Under the pieces are notes generated by a model. It did no database searches, was not told where the DNA came from, and worked only from the letters and a program-made list of their open reading frames with translations. Both the position numbers and the translations under genes were made by a program. A DNA stretch of 64,000 nucleotides from Streptomyces sp. SJL17-4 (GTDB lineage: Bacteria; Actinomycetota; Actinomycetes; Streptomycetales; Streptomycetaceae), in assembly GCF_036826855.1 (NCBI RefSeq), contig NZ_CP104578.1, forward strand, positions 8,366,501 to 8,430,500, written 5' to 3'. How positions within the stretch are numbered: the stretch's first letter is position 1; each line of letters opens with the position of its first letter. Below, piece after piece: positions 54,631 to 62,829 of this stretch.

Positions 54631-55482
54631 ATGGAACAGCCCAAGATCCTGGTGACCGGCGCAACGGGAAGGGTCGGCGGCGCGGTGGTCGCCCAACTGC
54701 ACGCGGCGGGGGTGCCCGTACGGGCGCTGGTGCGAGGGGAGGCCTCCTTCCCGCAGGGTGTGCAGGCGATACACGGTGATCTCGCTGATCCCGCGTCGCT
54801 GGGCGCGGCGCTGGAGGGCGTCGATGCGGTCTTCCTGGTGTGGCCGTTCCTGAGCGCCGAGGGCGCATCCGATGTGATCGACGCGATCGGGAAGCGCGCC
54901 CGGCGGGTGGTGTACCTGTCATCCGCCGGAGTCGGGAGCGAGAGGGAGAGGCCGGGCGAGGCGATCACCATGTTCCACACGGAGCTGGAGCGGCTGATCG
55001 AGGCATCGGGCCTGGAGTGGACGGCACTGCGGCCCACCGGGTTCGCGAGCAACACGCTGGGCTGGGCGGAGGAGGTCCGCACCACCGGCGTGGTGCGGGC
55101 GCCGCTGGCACGGCTGGCCCGCCCGCTGATCCACGAGGCGGACATGGCTGCGGTCGCCGTCCAGGCGCTGACGACTGACGCCTTGCTCGGCGCCCGCCCC
55201 CTGATCACCGGCCTCGAACTGATCACCCAGGAACGGCAGGTGGCGCTGATCAGTGAGGCGATCGGGCGACCAGTGCGGTTCGAGGAGGTCGCGCTGGACG
55301 AGGCCATCGAGCAGATGAAGGCCGCAGGCTATCCGGCAGAGCTGGTGGAGGCTGTGTTGCCGGCCCAGGTGGAGATGCTCGGCAATCCGGAACCGGTCAA
55401 CGATGAAGTGGAGCGCATCACGGGCACGCCGGCCAAATCCTTCCGGGAGTGGGCGGTGGACCACGCGGCGGACTTCCGCTGA
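54631..55482 (+). CDS. NmrA-family NAD(P)-binding protein
   Basis: The protein has 283 residues from ATG 54631, with AAGGAGA upstream. MEQPKILVTGATGRVGGAVV carries the GATGxxG dinucleotide loop. RRVVYLSSAGVGSERERPGE, MFHTELERLIEASGLEWTAL and RPTGFASNTLGWAEEVRTTG are typical of NmrA/TMR-like atypical SDRs. RPLIHEADMAAVAVQALTTD and the C-terminal FEEVALDEAIEQMKAAGYPA complete the fold. The SDR Tyr-Lys pair is not obvious, so it may be a redox sensor or a quinone/NAD(P) reductase. It stands alone. Confidence 0.9.
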   Translation: MEQPKILVTGATGRVGGAVVAQLHAAGVPVRALVRGEASFPQGVQAIHGDLADPASLGAALEGVDAVFLVWPFLSAEGASDVIDAIGKRARRVVYLSSAGVGSERERPGEAITMFHTELERLIEASGLEWTALRPTGFASNTLGWAEEVRTTGVVRAPLARLARPLIHEADMAAVAVQALTTDALLGARPLITGLELITQERQVALISEAIGRPVRFEEVALDEAIEQMKAAGYPAELVEAVLPAQVEMLGNPEPVNDEVERITGTPAKSFREWAVDHAADFR

Positions 55483-55995
55483 GAGGGACGTCAGTACGCC
55501 CCTGGCCACCAACGAAGCAAGTCACACCAGACCCCGCCACGGCAGGGGACCGGGGACCGGGGGCCGAGGGGCGGACACTGTCCACAGGCAAGGCCATCGT
55601 CTGCTTGGGACCGGATCCGCAGCCGCGGACAGATCACCCGCGGCCTCACCCTCGCCGTACACCTCGTCGGCGGGCCACCACCCAGCGCGCCAAACGCCTC
55701 CCGCCGCCCTCCGCCCTCCGCCCATCGACAAGTTGAACACCCAGTACGGCCACCGTGTGGTGGAGGGCGGGCACGCGGCAGTGGTGTCAGTTCAGGTGTC
55801 CGCCGAGACCGCCGCCCGGGGCGGTCGGTCTCGGCGGTGGGGACGGAGCCGTGGGCGGTGAGGGTGCGGGTGGGTCGGAAGAGGTCGCCGATCCAGCCGC
55901 GCTGTTCGACGTCGTCGGTCTGGACGGGGGCGAACGGCGTCTTCCACTTTGCCGCGCAGACTCCGAGAGGTTCTGCGCGGCGCTGTCAGGCCCGG
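55483..55995. other. Intergenic stretch with hairpin
   Basis: At about 55803-55834 gccgagaccg and cggtctcggc form a stem, possibly a terminator for the gene to the left. No gene is supported. Confidence 0.4.
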
Positions 55996-56275
55996 CTATT
56001 GACTGCAGTGGATAGTGAAGTCGCCGGCCGTGGTCTCGCGGACGTACTTCTCCGCACCGGCCAGGAGAAGTAGCTGGTCGTTGGTGGCCTGACCGGCGTG
56101 CAGGCCGGGCTGGGCGACGATGGTGTGGAAGCGGGGTTCCAGCATGTGGGCCCGCTCGCGGGTCGCGAACAGCTTTCTGATGTCTCCGACGTCGTACGGC
56201 GAGATTCCGTTGTTGCGCTGGGCGTACTTCCCGGCGCGGTCGTTCAGATGCGCCAGCAGTTGCTGAGCCTTTCCA
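55996..56275 (-). pseudogene. 3' fragment of an unidentified gene
   Basis: An uninterrupted frame without start gives AQQLLAHLNDRAGKYAQRNN, GISPYDVGDIRKLFATRERA, HMLEPRFHTIVAQPGLHAGQ, ATNDQLLLLAGAEKYVRETT and AGDFTIHCSQ, ending in TAG. The 5' part was replaced by the IS5-type fragment that begins at 56285. It has the look of a well-conserved helical protein, but I cannot name it. Confidence 0.5.
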
Positions 56276-56284
56276 ACCTCAGGT

Positions 56285-56700
56285 TGAGGCGTGGTGAAGG
56301 ACGAGGACGGCCTTCACGATGTTGGTGATCCGGTTGGTGCTGCAGCGGAGCTTCTGTTGCAGGCGCCAGCCCTTCAGGGTGGCCATGGCGTGCTCGCCGA
56401 GGCACCGGATCTTGGCCTGAGTGTTGTTGTGACGCCGCCTCCATCCCTTGAGGCGGCGGCTCTGGAAGGGCACTCGCACGAGGTGGCCGGCGCCTTGGTA
56501 CGCCTTGTCCACCCAGCACTTCAGCCCAGCAGCGGCGAGGGCATCGATGATTTCCGTGGGTACGGGCGGCAGTCAGGTCGCGGGTGGCTCCGGGCAGCGC
56601 GGGCGAAGCCCACAACAGACGCCCGAAGGGGTCGGTCAGGACCTGGACGTTCATGCCGTGCCGCTTGTGCTTACGGGAGTAATACGGGCTGTCGGCTGAC
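56285..56700 (-). pseudogene. IS5-family transposase C-terminal remnant (fourth subfamily)
   Basis: The minus frames give KRHGMNVQVLTDPFGRLLWA, SPALPGATRDLTAARTH, then, shifted, CWVDKAYQGAGHLVRVPFQS, LKGWRRRHNNTQAKIRCLGE and HAMATLKGWRLQQKLRCSTN. The second Asp (VDKAY) and the Glu (GEHAMATLK) are present; the N-terminus is missing. Confidence 0.75.
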
Positions 56701-56754
56701 AGCTCGCTGGTGGGGGAGTTCGTGCCGTCGTGGGGTGGCGCGGGAGTGGGTACG

Positions 56755-56767
56755 GTAAATAACGTGA
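56755..56767 (+). repeat. Direct repeat copy A (partial)
   Basis: gtaaataacgtga: first copy of the boundary repeat. Its GTG opens a 13-codon frame (VILRFRHALGYGK) that stops inside copy B. Confidence 0.75.
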
Positions 56768-56797
56768 TCCTGCGCTTCAGGCATGCGCTTGGGTACG

Positions 56798-56817
56798 GTA
56801 AATAACGTGACCCTTGC
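56798..56817 (+). repeat. Direct repeat copy B, at the 5' end of the recombinase-like gene
   Basis: gtaaataacgtgaccctt plus GC, identical to copy C. It contains a TAA stop and, one base later, the GTG start of the gene. Confidence 0.85.
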
Positions 56818-58006
56818 TCATGCGCTTCGGGTGTGGTCGGTGGTGTGTCGGATGGTGTCTGGCTTTGTGGGGGTTGGGTTGTCCGGTGTGACGTGTCGGG
56901 CGGTGCGGGGGCTTGTGGGGGCGGTGGAGCGGGTGGCTCCTCGGGGTGGGGTGTGGGAGGAGCGATTGCCCGTGGTGGGGGTGAAGGTGTCGCGGGTGCG
57001 GGCGCGGCAGTTGTGGATGGTGGTGGGGATGTGGGAGCGGGCGTTGAGTTCGCAACGCCTGCGGGAGATCGGGGCCGGTCCGGTGCAGGGGCTGTTCGAG
57101 CGGCCCGTGTTGCGGGTGTTCTGGGACCTGGCGCGCGCGGGGGAGCTGCGTGCGCTGGAGCCCGGGCAGGGGCGTGAACGAGCCTTGCCAGTGGCGACGT
57201 TGCGGATCGTGCGGGACTGCCTGGGGATCATGGCGGGGCTGGTGGTGCCCGAGGGGGTCACGGTGTCGTTGCCTGTGGTGGAGCAGCCGGAACCCAAGGC
57301 GGTGGTACGGGTGGAGATGCTGGGGGAGGTGTACCGGGGACTGGTGGAGCTGGCCGCGGGGGGCCCTGTGGAGCGGGAGGGCAAGACGTTGTCCTTCCAG
57401 GACCGTACGCGGCTGCTGGCCATGGTGTGTCTCGTACTGGACACCGGCGCGCGATCGGGGGAGCTCGCGGCGCTGCGCCTGGACGATCTGCCGCCCGGCC
57501 GTCAGACCGTCGGGCTGCGGCGCCGGCAGCAGAAAGCGTCGCCGAACCGTGCCGAGGAGATCGCCGAACTCGCCGGAGTCGCACCGTCGTCGGCGCGTGC
57601 GGTGCTGTGGGGCCAGGGCCACCGGCTCTCCGAGTCGCTGCGCCGGCGTGTCGAAGCCGCCCGGGACCAGCTCGAGCCGCTGCCCGACACCGAGTGGTAC
57701 GCGCTGCAGCCCGGCACCCAAGTGGCCCTGCGGCGCTGGTTCGAGGTGCGGGAACGGCTCGTGGAGCCCCTCCAAGGGGGACGTAACGCGCTGTGGGTCA
57801 CGCTGGTCCCCACCAAGGCGGGGCCTCCCGGCATCACCCTGCGGCACCAGGGACTGACCCAGGCCTTCGCCCGCGGCATGACCGCGCTGAACTGGGTCAT
57901 GGCCGGCCAGCCCGGCTGGGAGCCCATGCCGATCCGCATGGAGCAGCTGCGCCGCGCCCTCACCCCCGAACCCCTCCCCGTGCCCTTTACCGGCACCAGT
58001 AAATAA
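56807..58006 (+). CDS. Tyrosine-recombinase-like protein with LacI-type HTH insertion
   Basis: The protein has 399 residues from GTG 56807 (VTLAHALRVWSVVCRMVSGF). Residues about 200-230 (LLAMVCLVLDTGARSGELAA, LRLDDLPPG) match box I of tyrosine recombinases with its catalytic Arg. Residues about 248-280 (EEIAELAGVAPSSARAVLWG, QGHRLSESLRRRVEAARDQL) match the LacI-type helix-turn-helix. Near the C-terminus PIRMEQLRRALTPE sits where box II (HxLRR) is expected, with the His replaced, and no Tyr nucleophile follows before the stop. It is probably a DNA-binding protein derived from a recombinase. It is bounded by direct repeats at both ends. Confidence 0.75.
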   Translation: MTLAHALRVWSVVCRMVSGFVGVGLSGVTCRAVRGLVGAVERVAPRGGVWEERLPVVGVKVSRVRARQLWMVVGMWERALSSQRLREIGAGPVQGLFERPVLRVFWDLARAGELRALEPGQGRERALPVATLRIVRDCLGIMAGLVVPEGVTVSLPVVEQPEPKAVVRVEMLGEVYRGLVELAAGGPVEREGKTLSFQDRTRLLAMVCLVLDTGARSGELAALRLDDLPPGRQTVGLRRRQQKASPNRAEEIAELAGVAPSSARAVLWGQGHRLSESLRRRVEAARDQLEPLPDTEWYALQPGTQVALRRWFEVRERLVEPLQGGRNALWVTLVPTKAGPPGITLRHQGLTQAFARGMTALNWVMAGQPGWEPMPIRMEQLRRALTPEPLPVPFTGTSK

Positions 58007-58018
58007 CGTGACCCTTGC
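57999..58018 (+). repeat. Direct repeat copy C, at the 3' end of the recombinase-like gene
   Basis: Identical over 20 bp to copy B. It contains the gene's TAA and a following GTG that starts VTLARGLLRRL, similar to the gene's own first codons. Confidence 0.85.
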
Positions 58019-58023
58019 GCGCG

Positions 58024-58203
58024 GTCTGCTCCGCAGACTCATCGCGCCGTCGCTACGCGACGGTCGGCGGGTGCTTTCCCCGCCGCTCCGCGGCGAGTCC
58101 TGCACACACGTCTTCGCCGCTCCGCGGCGAAAGGGGGGGAGAAGAAGGGAGACGGAGATCTCTTCTGTTCCGATCGGTTCCGTCCTGGAGCGCTCCGCGC
58201 TCC
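58024..58203. repeat. Cluster of five short hairpins with three-base loops
   Basis: Perfect stems are separated by three-base loops: 58024-58038 (gtctgc/gcagac, loop tcc), 58047-58063 (ccgtcgc/gcgacgg, loop tac), 58081-58095 (cgccgc/gcggcg, tcc), 58113-58131 (ttcgccgc/gcggcgaa, tcc) and 58187-58203 (ggagcgc/gcgctcc, tcc). On the minus strand all loops read GNA (GGA or GTA), the form that gives very stable hairpins in Streptomyces telomeres and some replication origins. Confidence 0.8.
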
Positions 58204-58658
58204 GGGGGGCGCGGAGCGGGTGCCGGACTTTGATGCCGGGTGCGCCATGTTGGTGGGTTCCCCCGTTGGTGGGTTCCCCCTTTCCCCTGTGGGGGTGATG
58301 GGGGTGAGTTGAGGTACTGAGGGGTGAGTGGCCGGCCCTGGGGCGGTCGTGGCCGGTTCCCGGGTGGGCGTTTTGGGGCGGCCGCTCGGACCGTTTCGGT
58401 AGGCGGGTCAGACGGGCAGTGCACGGGCAGTGCCGCGGGCTCCGCGTTGGCGCGCTCGCCGATCAGGGCGGTGACGTGACCGGCGGCAGCCAGGTCGTCG
58501 GCGGGGGTCCTGCCGCAGCTGCGGGGGAGACGGGGCCTCCTGCGCACCGGTGACCGCGAGCAGTCCGCCGCCCGCGCCGTCCGTGGCGCGTACCTGTTGG
58601 GCCCGGACGTGCTCCAGGGCGCCGCGCGGGTGGGCGTACAGTGCCGGTGTGTGGTGTG
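58204..58658. other. Intergenic stretch with G-rich repeats
   Basis: ggtgggttccccc occurs twice near 58250-58280, followed by G-rich runs. A minus frame with ADDLAAAGHVTALIGERANA suggests a small gene relic. No intact gene. Confidence 0.4.
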
Positions 58659-59327
58659 TCAGGGGTGTGGTGAGGGGCCCGCCAGGCCGTTTTCGTACGC
58701 CAGGATCACCAGGTGAACCCTGTCGCGGGCGCCGAGTTTCGCCAGGAGCCGGGTCACGTAGGTCTTGGCCGTCGCGATGCTGATGGTCAGCTCGTGGGCG
58801 ATCTCGGTGTTGGTCAGGCCCGCGCCGATGAGGACGAGGACCTCCTTCTCCCGGTCCGTGATGCCCTGCAGCCGGCCCGTGGGCGCGGCGGCGGTGGTCG
58901 ACGGCGGCTGGGCGGTGAAGTCCTTGATGAGGCGCCGGGTGATTCCCGGCGCGATCAGCGCGTCCCCGGCGGCGACCACCCTGATCGCCCCGAGGATCTC
59001 CTCCAGGGCCATGTCCTTGACCAGGAAACCCGCCGCGCCGGCGCGTAGTGCCCCGTACACGTACTCGTCCTCGTCGAACGTCGTCAGGACGATGACCTGT
59101 GCCGCCGAAGGGCCCGCCGCGATCCGCCGGGTCGCCTCGATGCCGTCCATGCCGGGCATCCGGATGTCCATCACGATGACGTCCGGCGCCGCGTCCTTTG
59201 CGAGCCTGACCGCCTCCGCCCCGTCACCGGCCTCGCCGACGACCTCCATGTCATCGGCCTGGGCGATGACCATCTGCAGCGCGGTCCGCACCAGCGGCTG
59301 GTCGTCCACCAGCCCGACCCTGATCAC
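58659..59327 (-). CDS. NarL/FixJ-type response regulator
   Basis: The protein has 222 residues from GTG 59327 (MIRVGLVDDQPLVRTALQMV). The receiver domain has the Asp pair (VDDQ), the phosphorylated Asp in VIVMDIRMPGMDGIEATRRI, Thr/Thr in VIVLTTFDEDEYVYGALRAG and Lys in GFLVKDMALEEI. The LuxR-type HTH is at the C-terminus: LQGITDREKEVLVLIGAGLT, NTEIAHELTISIATAKTYVT and RLLAKLGARDRVHLVILAYE. It normally follows its kinase gene directly. The C-terminal part of a matching kinase lies on the same strand at 63.6 kb, separated by the replicon. Confidence 0.95.
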   Translation of the reverse strand: MIRVGLVDDQPLVRTALQMVIAQADDMEVVGEAGDGAEAVRLAKDAAPDVIVMDIRMPGMDGIEATRRIAAGPSAAQVIVLTTFDEDEYVYGALRAGAAGFLVKDMALEEILGAIRVVAAGDALIAPGITRRLIKDFTAQPPSTTAAAPTGRLQGITDREKEVLVLIGAGLTNTEIAHELTISIATAKTYVTRLLAKLGARDRVHLVILAYENGLAGPSPHP

Positions 59328-59535
59328 CGGACACCCCGCTCGGCACCCGCGTCCGCGCGTCCCGCGACGGCGCGGGTGCCGGAGGAAGGGAGGAGAGGGT
59401 GGTGGTTCCCGGGGGTGCGGCGGGCGGGCGGTGGCGCGGGTGTGGCGGCGGGCATCCGTCCATCGTAGTGCGACCCGCCCCCGACCACCCTTCCACCCAC
59501 GGCCACCCCTTCCGCCCACTCCCGCAGGCCCACCG

Positions 59536-59682
59536 TCAGCAGTCCGGAAGCATGTTGACGGCGGAGCAGTTCCAGCAGTCCGCTTCCACCGGCAGCAGGT
59601 ACTGCTCCGCCCACAGCCCGGACGGCCTGTCCCACACACTGTTCCTCTCGCCGCAGATCTCGCACCGGTACTCGTCGTCCAT
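59536..59682 (-). CDS. Small zinc-ribbon protein
   Basis: The protein has 48 residues from ATG 59682, with AAGGGAG upstream: MDDEYRCEICGERNSVWDRP, SGLWAEQYLLPVEADCWNCS and AVNMLPDC. Two CxxC pairs (CEIC, CWNC), 30 residues apart, would bind one zinc ion. It lies upstream of the response regulator on the same strand but 209 bp away. It is too short for most gene callers. The role is unknown. Confidence 0.6.
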   Translation of the reverse strand: MDDEYRCEICGERNSVWDRPSGLWAEQYLLPVEADCWNCSAVNMLPDC

Positions 59683-59849
59683 GCCCCGCTCCCTTCTGCA
59701 CAGGGCCGCGAGCCTGACAGCCACACCCGCCGGACGGACAGCGCCCCGGGCGCAGTTGGACAGCCACACGAAGCATCCGCATCTCCCACACCAAAAAGCC
59801 ACTCCTGTCCGGCAGGGGCGGGGCAGCGACTCAAAGAAACCTGCGCCCA

Positions 59850-60180
59850 CGGGGACTTCGGTCGCTGCACTGGAAGTGCATTCTCGCAGGTCACGGGCCT
59901 GTCGGGGCGCGGCGAGCGACCGAAGCGACTCTCATCTTCCATATATGGAAGCCATGAAGGAGTGTGCTGCCGCCTTCATAGACCGGAACTTCGGTCGCTT
60001 CAGTCGCTGTTGAGGGGACGCCGAGCCTCTCCCAGCTGGGGTTTCGCCGCCAGAGCCGCGCAGCGACCGAGCGAAGTCCGGTCGCTGCGCGCGGCGGTGG
60101 CCGCAAAAAATTTGGCTGTGTCCTCGATCGACAAGCTGTTTTAGTCTGTGTTCACCGAAGGGTCGCTTCGGTCGCTCTGG
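59850..60180. other. Predicted iteron-type replication origin
   Basis: TTCGGTCGCT occurs perfectly at 59857-59866, 59990-59999 and 60167-60176, and inverted at 59915-59924; one-mismatch or shortened copies lie at 60077-60086, 60062-60071 (inverted) and 60160-60167. A hairpin tgcact/agtgca with loop gga is at 59866-59880, a perfect palindrome CTTCCATATATGGAAG at 59936-59951, and an inverted repeat GCGCAGCGACCG/CGGTCGCTGCGC at 60058-60090. An A/T tract (aaaaaattt, 60105-60113) is a candidate unwinding element. The replication genes start directly after it. Confidence 0.75.
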
Positions 60181-60184
60181 GGGG

Positions 60185-61300
60185 ATGCGGATGCTTGATG
60201 ACCTGCGACGTCATCACACTGATGCATGGCGCGGCGCCATGCCCGGCAACACACGACTCGCCACCGCGCTGTGGTGCGCCGAGCAGGGCTGGCCGGTTCA
60301 CCCCCTGCTCCCGGGGCGCAAGATCCCCCTGGCCAACTGCACCGCCTGCCGCACCCCGGGACACACACCCGCCGGCTGCCCCTGCCCCGCAGCCCACCGT
60401 TGGTGCCACGGCTTCCACGCCGCCACCCTCGACACCGACCGCATCACCCGCTGGTGGACGGACAACCCCCACCACGGAGTAGGCGTCGCCTGCGGCCCCG
60501 CCCGCCTGGTCGTCATCGACATCGACACCCACCCCGCACCCCCGCCCGCCCGCGACCGGATCTGGCCCGGAATCGAGATCGGCGACACCGTCGACCTCAC
60601 CGGCCTCACCAACGGCTTCGACACCCTCGCCGTCCTCGCCGCCCTGCGCGGCCAGGACAACCCCGCCCACGACACCTCCACCCTGCGCGTACGGACACCC
60701 TCCGGCGGACTGCACCTCTGGTACCGCGCCGACGCCACACGCCACTGGCGCTGCTCCTCGGGCAACAGCCCCCAGCGCGCCCTCGCCTGGCAGGTCGACA
60801 TCCGCGCCCACGGCGGCTACATCGTCGCCCCCACGACCACCACCCCCACCGGCACCTACCAGCCCCTCGACGGCTCCCTGACCCCCGCCCCCCTGCCCGG
60901 CTGGCTCGCCGCCGAACTCGAACGCACCGGCCACCACCGCCCCCACGTCCCGCACCCCCGCAACCCCCGCCGCACCCCCGCACGCGCCCAGCAGGCCGTA
61001 CAGGCCGCAGGCGCGGGTCACCAGCGGATCACCCGGATCATGACCACCGTCCTGCAGGAGATCAACGACTGCGGACGCGTCCACGACGGTGCCGGCTTCA
61101 CCGCCGTCCTCAACCGGGCGGCCTACACCTTAGGAGGACTGGTGGCCGCCGGCCATATCACCCAGGACGCCGCCACCCAGGCCCTGCGGGAAGCGGCCCA
61201 CGCCGCCCGCCCCGGACAGGACCGGCGTTCCATGCAGATCATCGCCGGCGGCATGAGCGCCGGCCTGGCCCGCCCCCTCACCCCCGGCAGGCGCCGGTGA
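60185..61300 (+). CDS. Bifunctional DNA primase/polymerase (Prim-Pol)
   Basis: The protein has 371 residues from ATG 60185 (or ATG 60191). The N-terminal 210 residues are an archaeal-primase-like Prim-Pol domain: AEQGWPVHPLLPGRKIPLAN, VGVACGPARLVVIDIDTHPA (metal-binding DID), TLRVRTPSGGLHLWYRA and AWQVDIRAHGGYIVAPTTT. The C-terminal 130 residues are helical (RITRIMTTVLQEINDCGRVH). It would make primers at a plasmid origin. It directly follows the iterons, and its TGA overlaps the GTG of the helicase gene, so the two are coupled. Confidence 0.9.
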   Translation: MRMLDDLRRHHTDAWRGAMPGNTRLATALWCAEQGWPVHPLLPGRKIPLANCTACRTPGHTPAGCPCPAAHRWCHGFHAATLDTDRITRWWTDNPHHGVGVACGPARLVVIDIDTHPAPPPARDRIWPGIEIGDTVDLTGLTNGFDTLAVLAALRGQDNPAHDTSTLRVRTPSGGLHLWYRADATRHWRCSSGNSPQRALAWQVDIRAHGGYIVAPTTTTPTGTYQPLDGSLTPAPLPGWLAAELERTGHHRPHVPHPRNPRRTPARAQQAVQAAGAGHQRITRIMTTVLQEINDCGRVHDGAGFTAVLNRAAYTLGGLVAAGHITQDAATQALREAAHAARPGQDRRSMQIIAGGMSAGLARPLTPGRRR

Positions 61301-62829
61301 GCACCCCCACCACCCCGCCCCCCACCACCAGACCCGCAGCAGACGTCTTCGACGCACACACCGTCGCCGCCCAGATCCTCGCCCAGTCCGCCACCACCCC
61401 CCACCAGAACCCCAGCCCCCTCGCCGCCCACGGCACCGCCGGAGTCACCGACCAAGGCCTCCTCCCCGACACCCTCACCGACCGCGGCAACGCCAAACTC
61501 TTCGCCCGCCTCTACGCCCGCGACTACCGCTACGTCCCCGGACTCGGCTGGTACCGCTGGGATGGCTCCCGCTGGCAGGCCGACGAAGAAGAAACGGTCC
61601 TGTGGGCCGCGGGCGACCTCGCCGAAACCCTCGCCACCACCGACATCACCGGCCGCCACACCGTCCACACCCTCCTCCAGCACCGCCGCCGCGCCCTGTC
61701 CACCACCGGCATCAACGCCATGCTCGTCCAGGCCCGCAGCGCCCCCGGCATGACCCTCAACGCCGCCCTCCTCGACACCGACAGCTACGCCCTGTGCACC
61801 CCCGGCGGCATCGTCGACCTGCGCACCGGCCGCACCCGCCTGCCCGACCCCGACAAAGACTTCCACTCCCGCTCCACCACCACAGCCGCCAGCCACATGC
61901 CCACACCCCGCTGGCACCGCTTCCTCGCCGACACCTTCGGCGAGGACACCGACGGCCGGCAGATGACGGACTTCCTCCAGCTGTTACTCGGCTACTCCAT
62001 CACCGGAGACGTCGGCGGCCAGGTCATGCCCTTCCTCTTCGGAGCCGGAAAAAACGGCAAATCCGTCCTCCTCGACGTCCTGATGAAACTCCTCGGCGAC
62101 TACGCCGACGCCGCACCACCCGGCTTCCTCATGGCCCGCCCCTACGAAGGACACCCCACCGACCTCGCCGAACTCCACGGCCGCCGCGTCGTCGTCTGCA
62201 ACGAGGTCCGCCCCGGCGACAAATTCGACGAAGCCCGCGTCAAACTCCTCACCGGCGGCGACCGCATCAAAGCCCGCCGGATGCGCCAGGACTTCTTCTC
62301 CTTCCAGCCCACCCACAAACTCTGGCTCCTCGGAAACCACCGCCCCGAAGTCGGCACCGGCGGCTTCGCCTTCTGGCGCCGCATGCGGCTCATCCCCTTC
62401 GAACGCGTCGTCAGAGACGAACGCAAGGTCGACAACCTCGCCGACATCCTCGTCACAGAAGAAGGCCCCGGCATCCTCGGCTGGCTCATCGACGGCGCAC
62501 GCCGCTACCTCTCCGGCGACCGCGACCTCACCGGCCCCGAACAGATCCGCGTCGCCACCACCTCCTACGCCGAGACCGAGGACCACACCGGCCGCTTCTT
62601 CGAAGAACGGTGCACCCTCGGACATCACCACCGCGCCGAACAAGCACGCCTGTACGATGCCTACAAAAAGTGGTGCCAGAGCGAAGGGGCCCCGGCCATC
62701 ACCTCACGCGCCTTCGCGCAACGCGCACGCGAACTGGCCGGCCTGACCTCACCCAAGGAGATGGTCCTGTCGAACTCGCGAAAGTACTATCCGGGCATCG
62801 GTCTGCTCGCCGACGCGGAGGCCCCGTGA
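61297..62829 (+). CDS. D5/P4-type superfamily 3 replication helicase
   Basis: The protein has 510 residues from GTG 61297. After about 100 residues the D5 N-terminal region appears (GLGWYRWDGSRWQADEEETV, LLDTDSYALCTPGGIVDLRT). The helicase core has Walker A in LFGAGKNGKSVLLDVLMKLL (about residues 249-256), Walker B with Glu in RRVVVCNEVRPGDKFDEARV and the sensor Asn in HKLWLLGNHRPEVGTG. RVATTSYAETEDHTGRFFEE is the usual C-terminal winged-helix lead. This domain unwinds phage and plasmid origins as a hexamer. It forms the Rep module together with the Prim-Pol protein. Confidence 0.93.
   Translation: MSTPTTPPPTTRPAADVFDAHTVAAQILAQSATTPHQNPSPLAAHGTAGVTDQGLLPDTLTDRGNAKLFARLYARDYRYVPGLGWYRWDGSRWQADEEETVLWAAGDLAETLATTDITGRHTVHTLLQHRRRALSTTGINAMLVQARSAPGMTLNAALLDTDSYALCTPGGIVDLRTGRTRLPDPDKDFHSRSTTTAASHMPTPRWHRFLADTFGEDTDGRQMTDFLQLLLGYSITGDVGGQVMPFLFGAGKNGKSVLLDVLMKLLGDYADAAPPGFLMARPYEGHPTDLAELHGRRVVVCNEVRPGDKFDEARVKLLTGGDRIKARRMRQDFFSFQPTHKLWLLGNHRPEVGTGGFAFWRRMRLIPFERVVRDERKVDNLADILVTEEGPGILGWLIDGARRYLSGDRDLTGPEQIRVATTSYAETEDHTGRFFEERCTLGHHHRAEQARLYDAYKKWCQSEGAPAITSRAFAQRARELAGLTSPKEMVLSNSRKYYPGIGLLADAEAP

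Noticed and set aside
56777-58105. A 442-codon minus frame opposite the recombinase-like gene
   Set aside because: It has His/Pro/Arg-rich shadow composition; the plus frame carries box I and the HTH.
60226-62829. An 867-codon plus frame through both replication genes
   Set aside because: Its first part is an Arg/Pro-rich out-of-frame reading of the Prim-Pol gene. Only the part from GTG 61297, in frame with the helicase motifs, is real.
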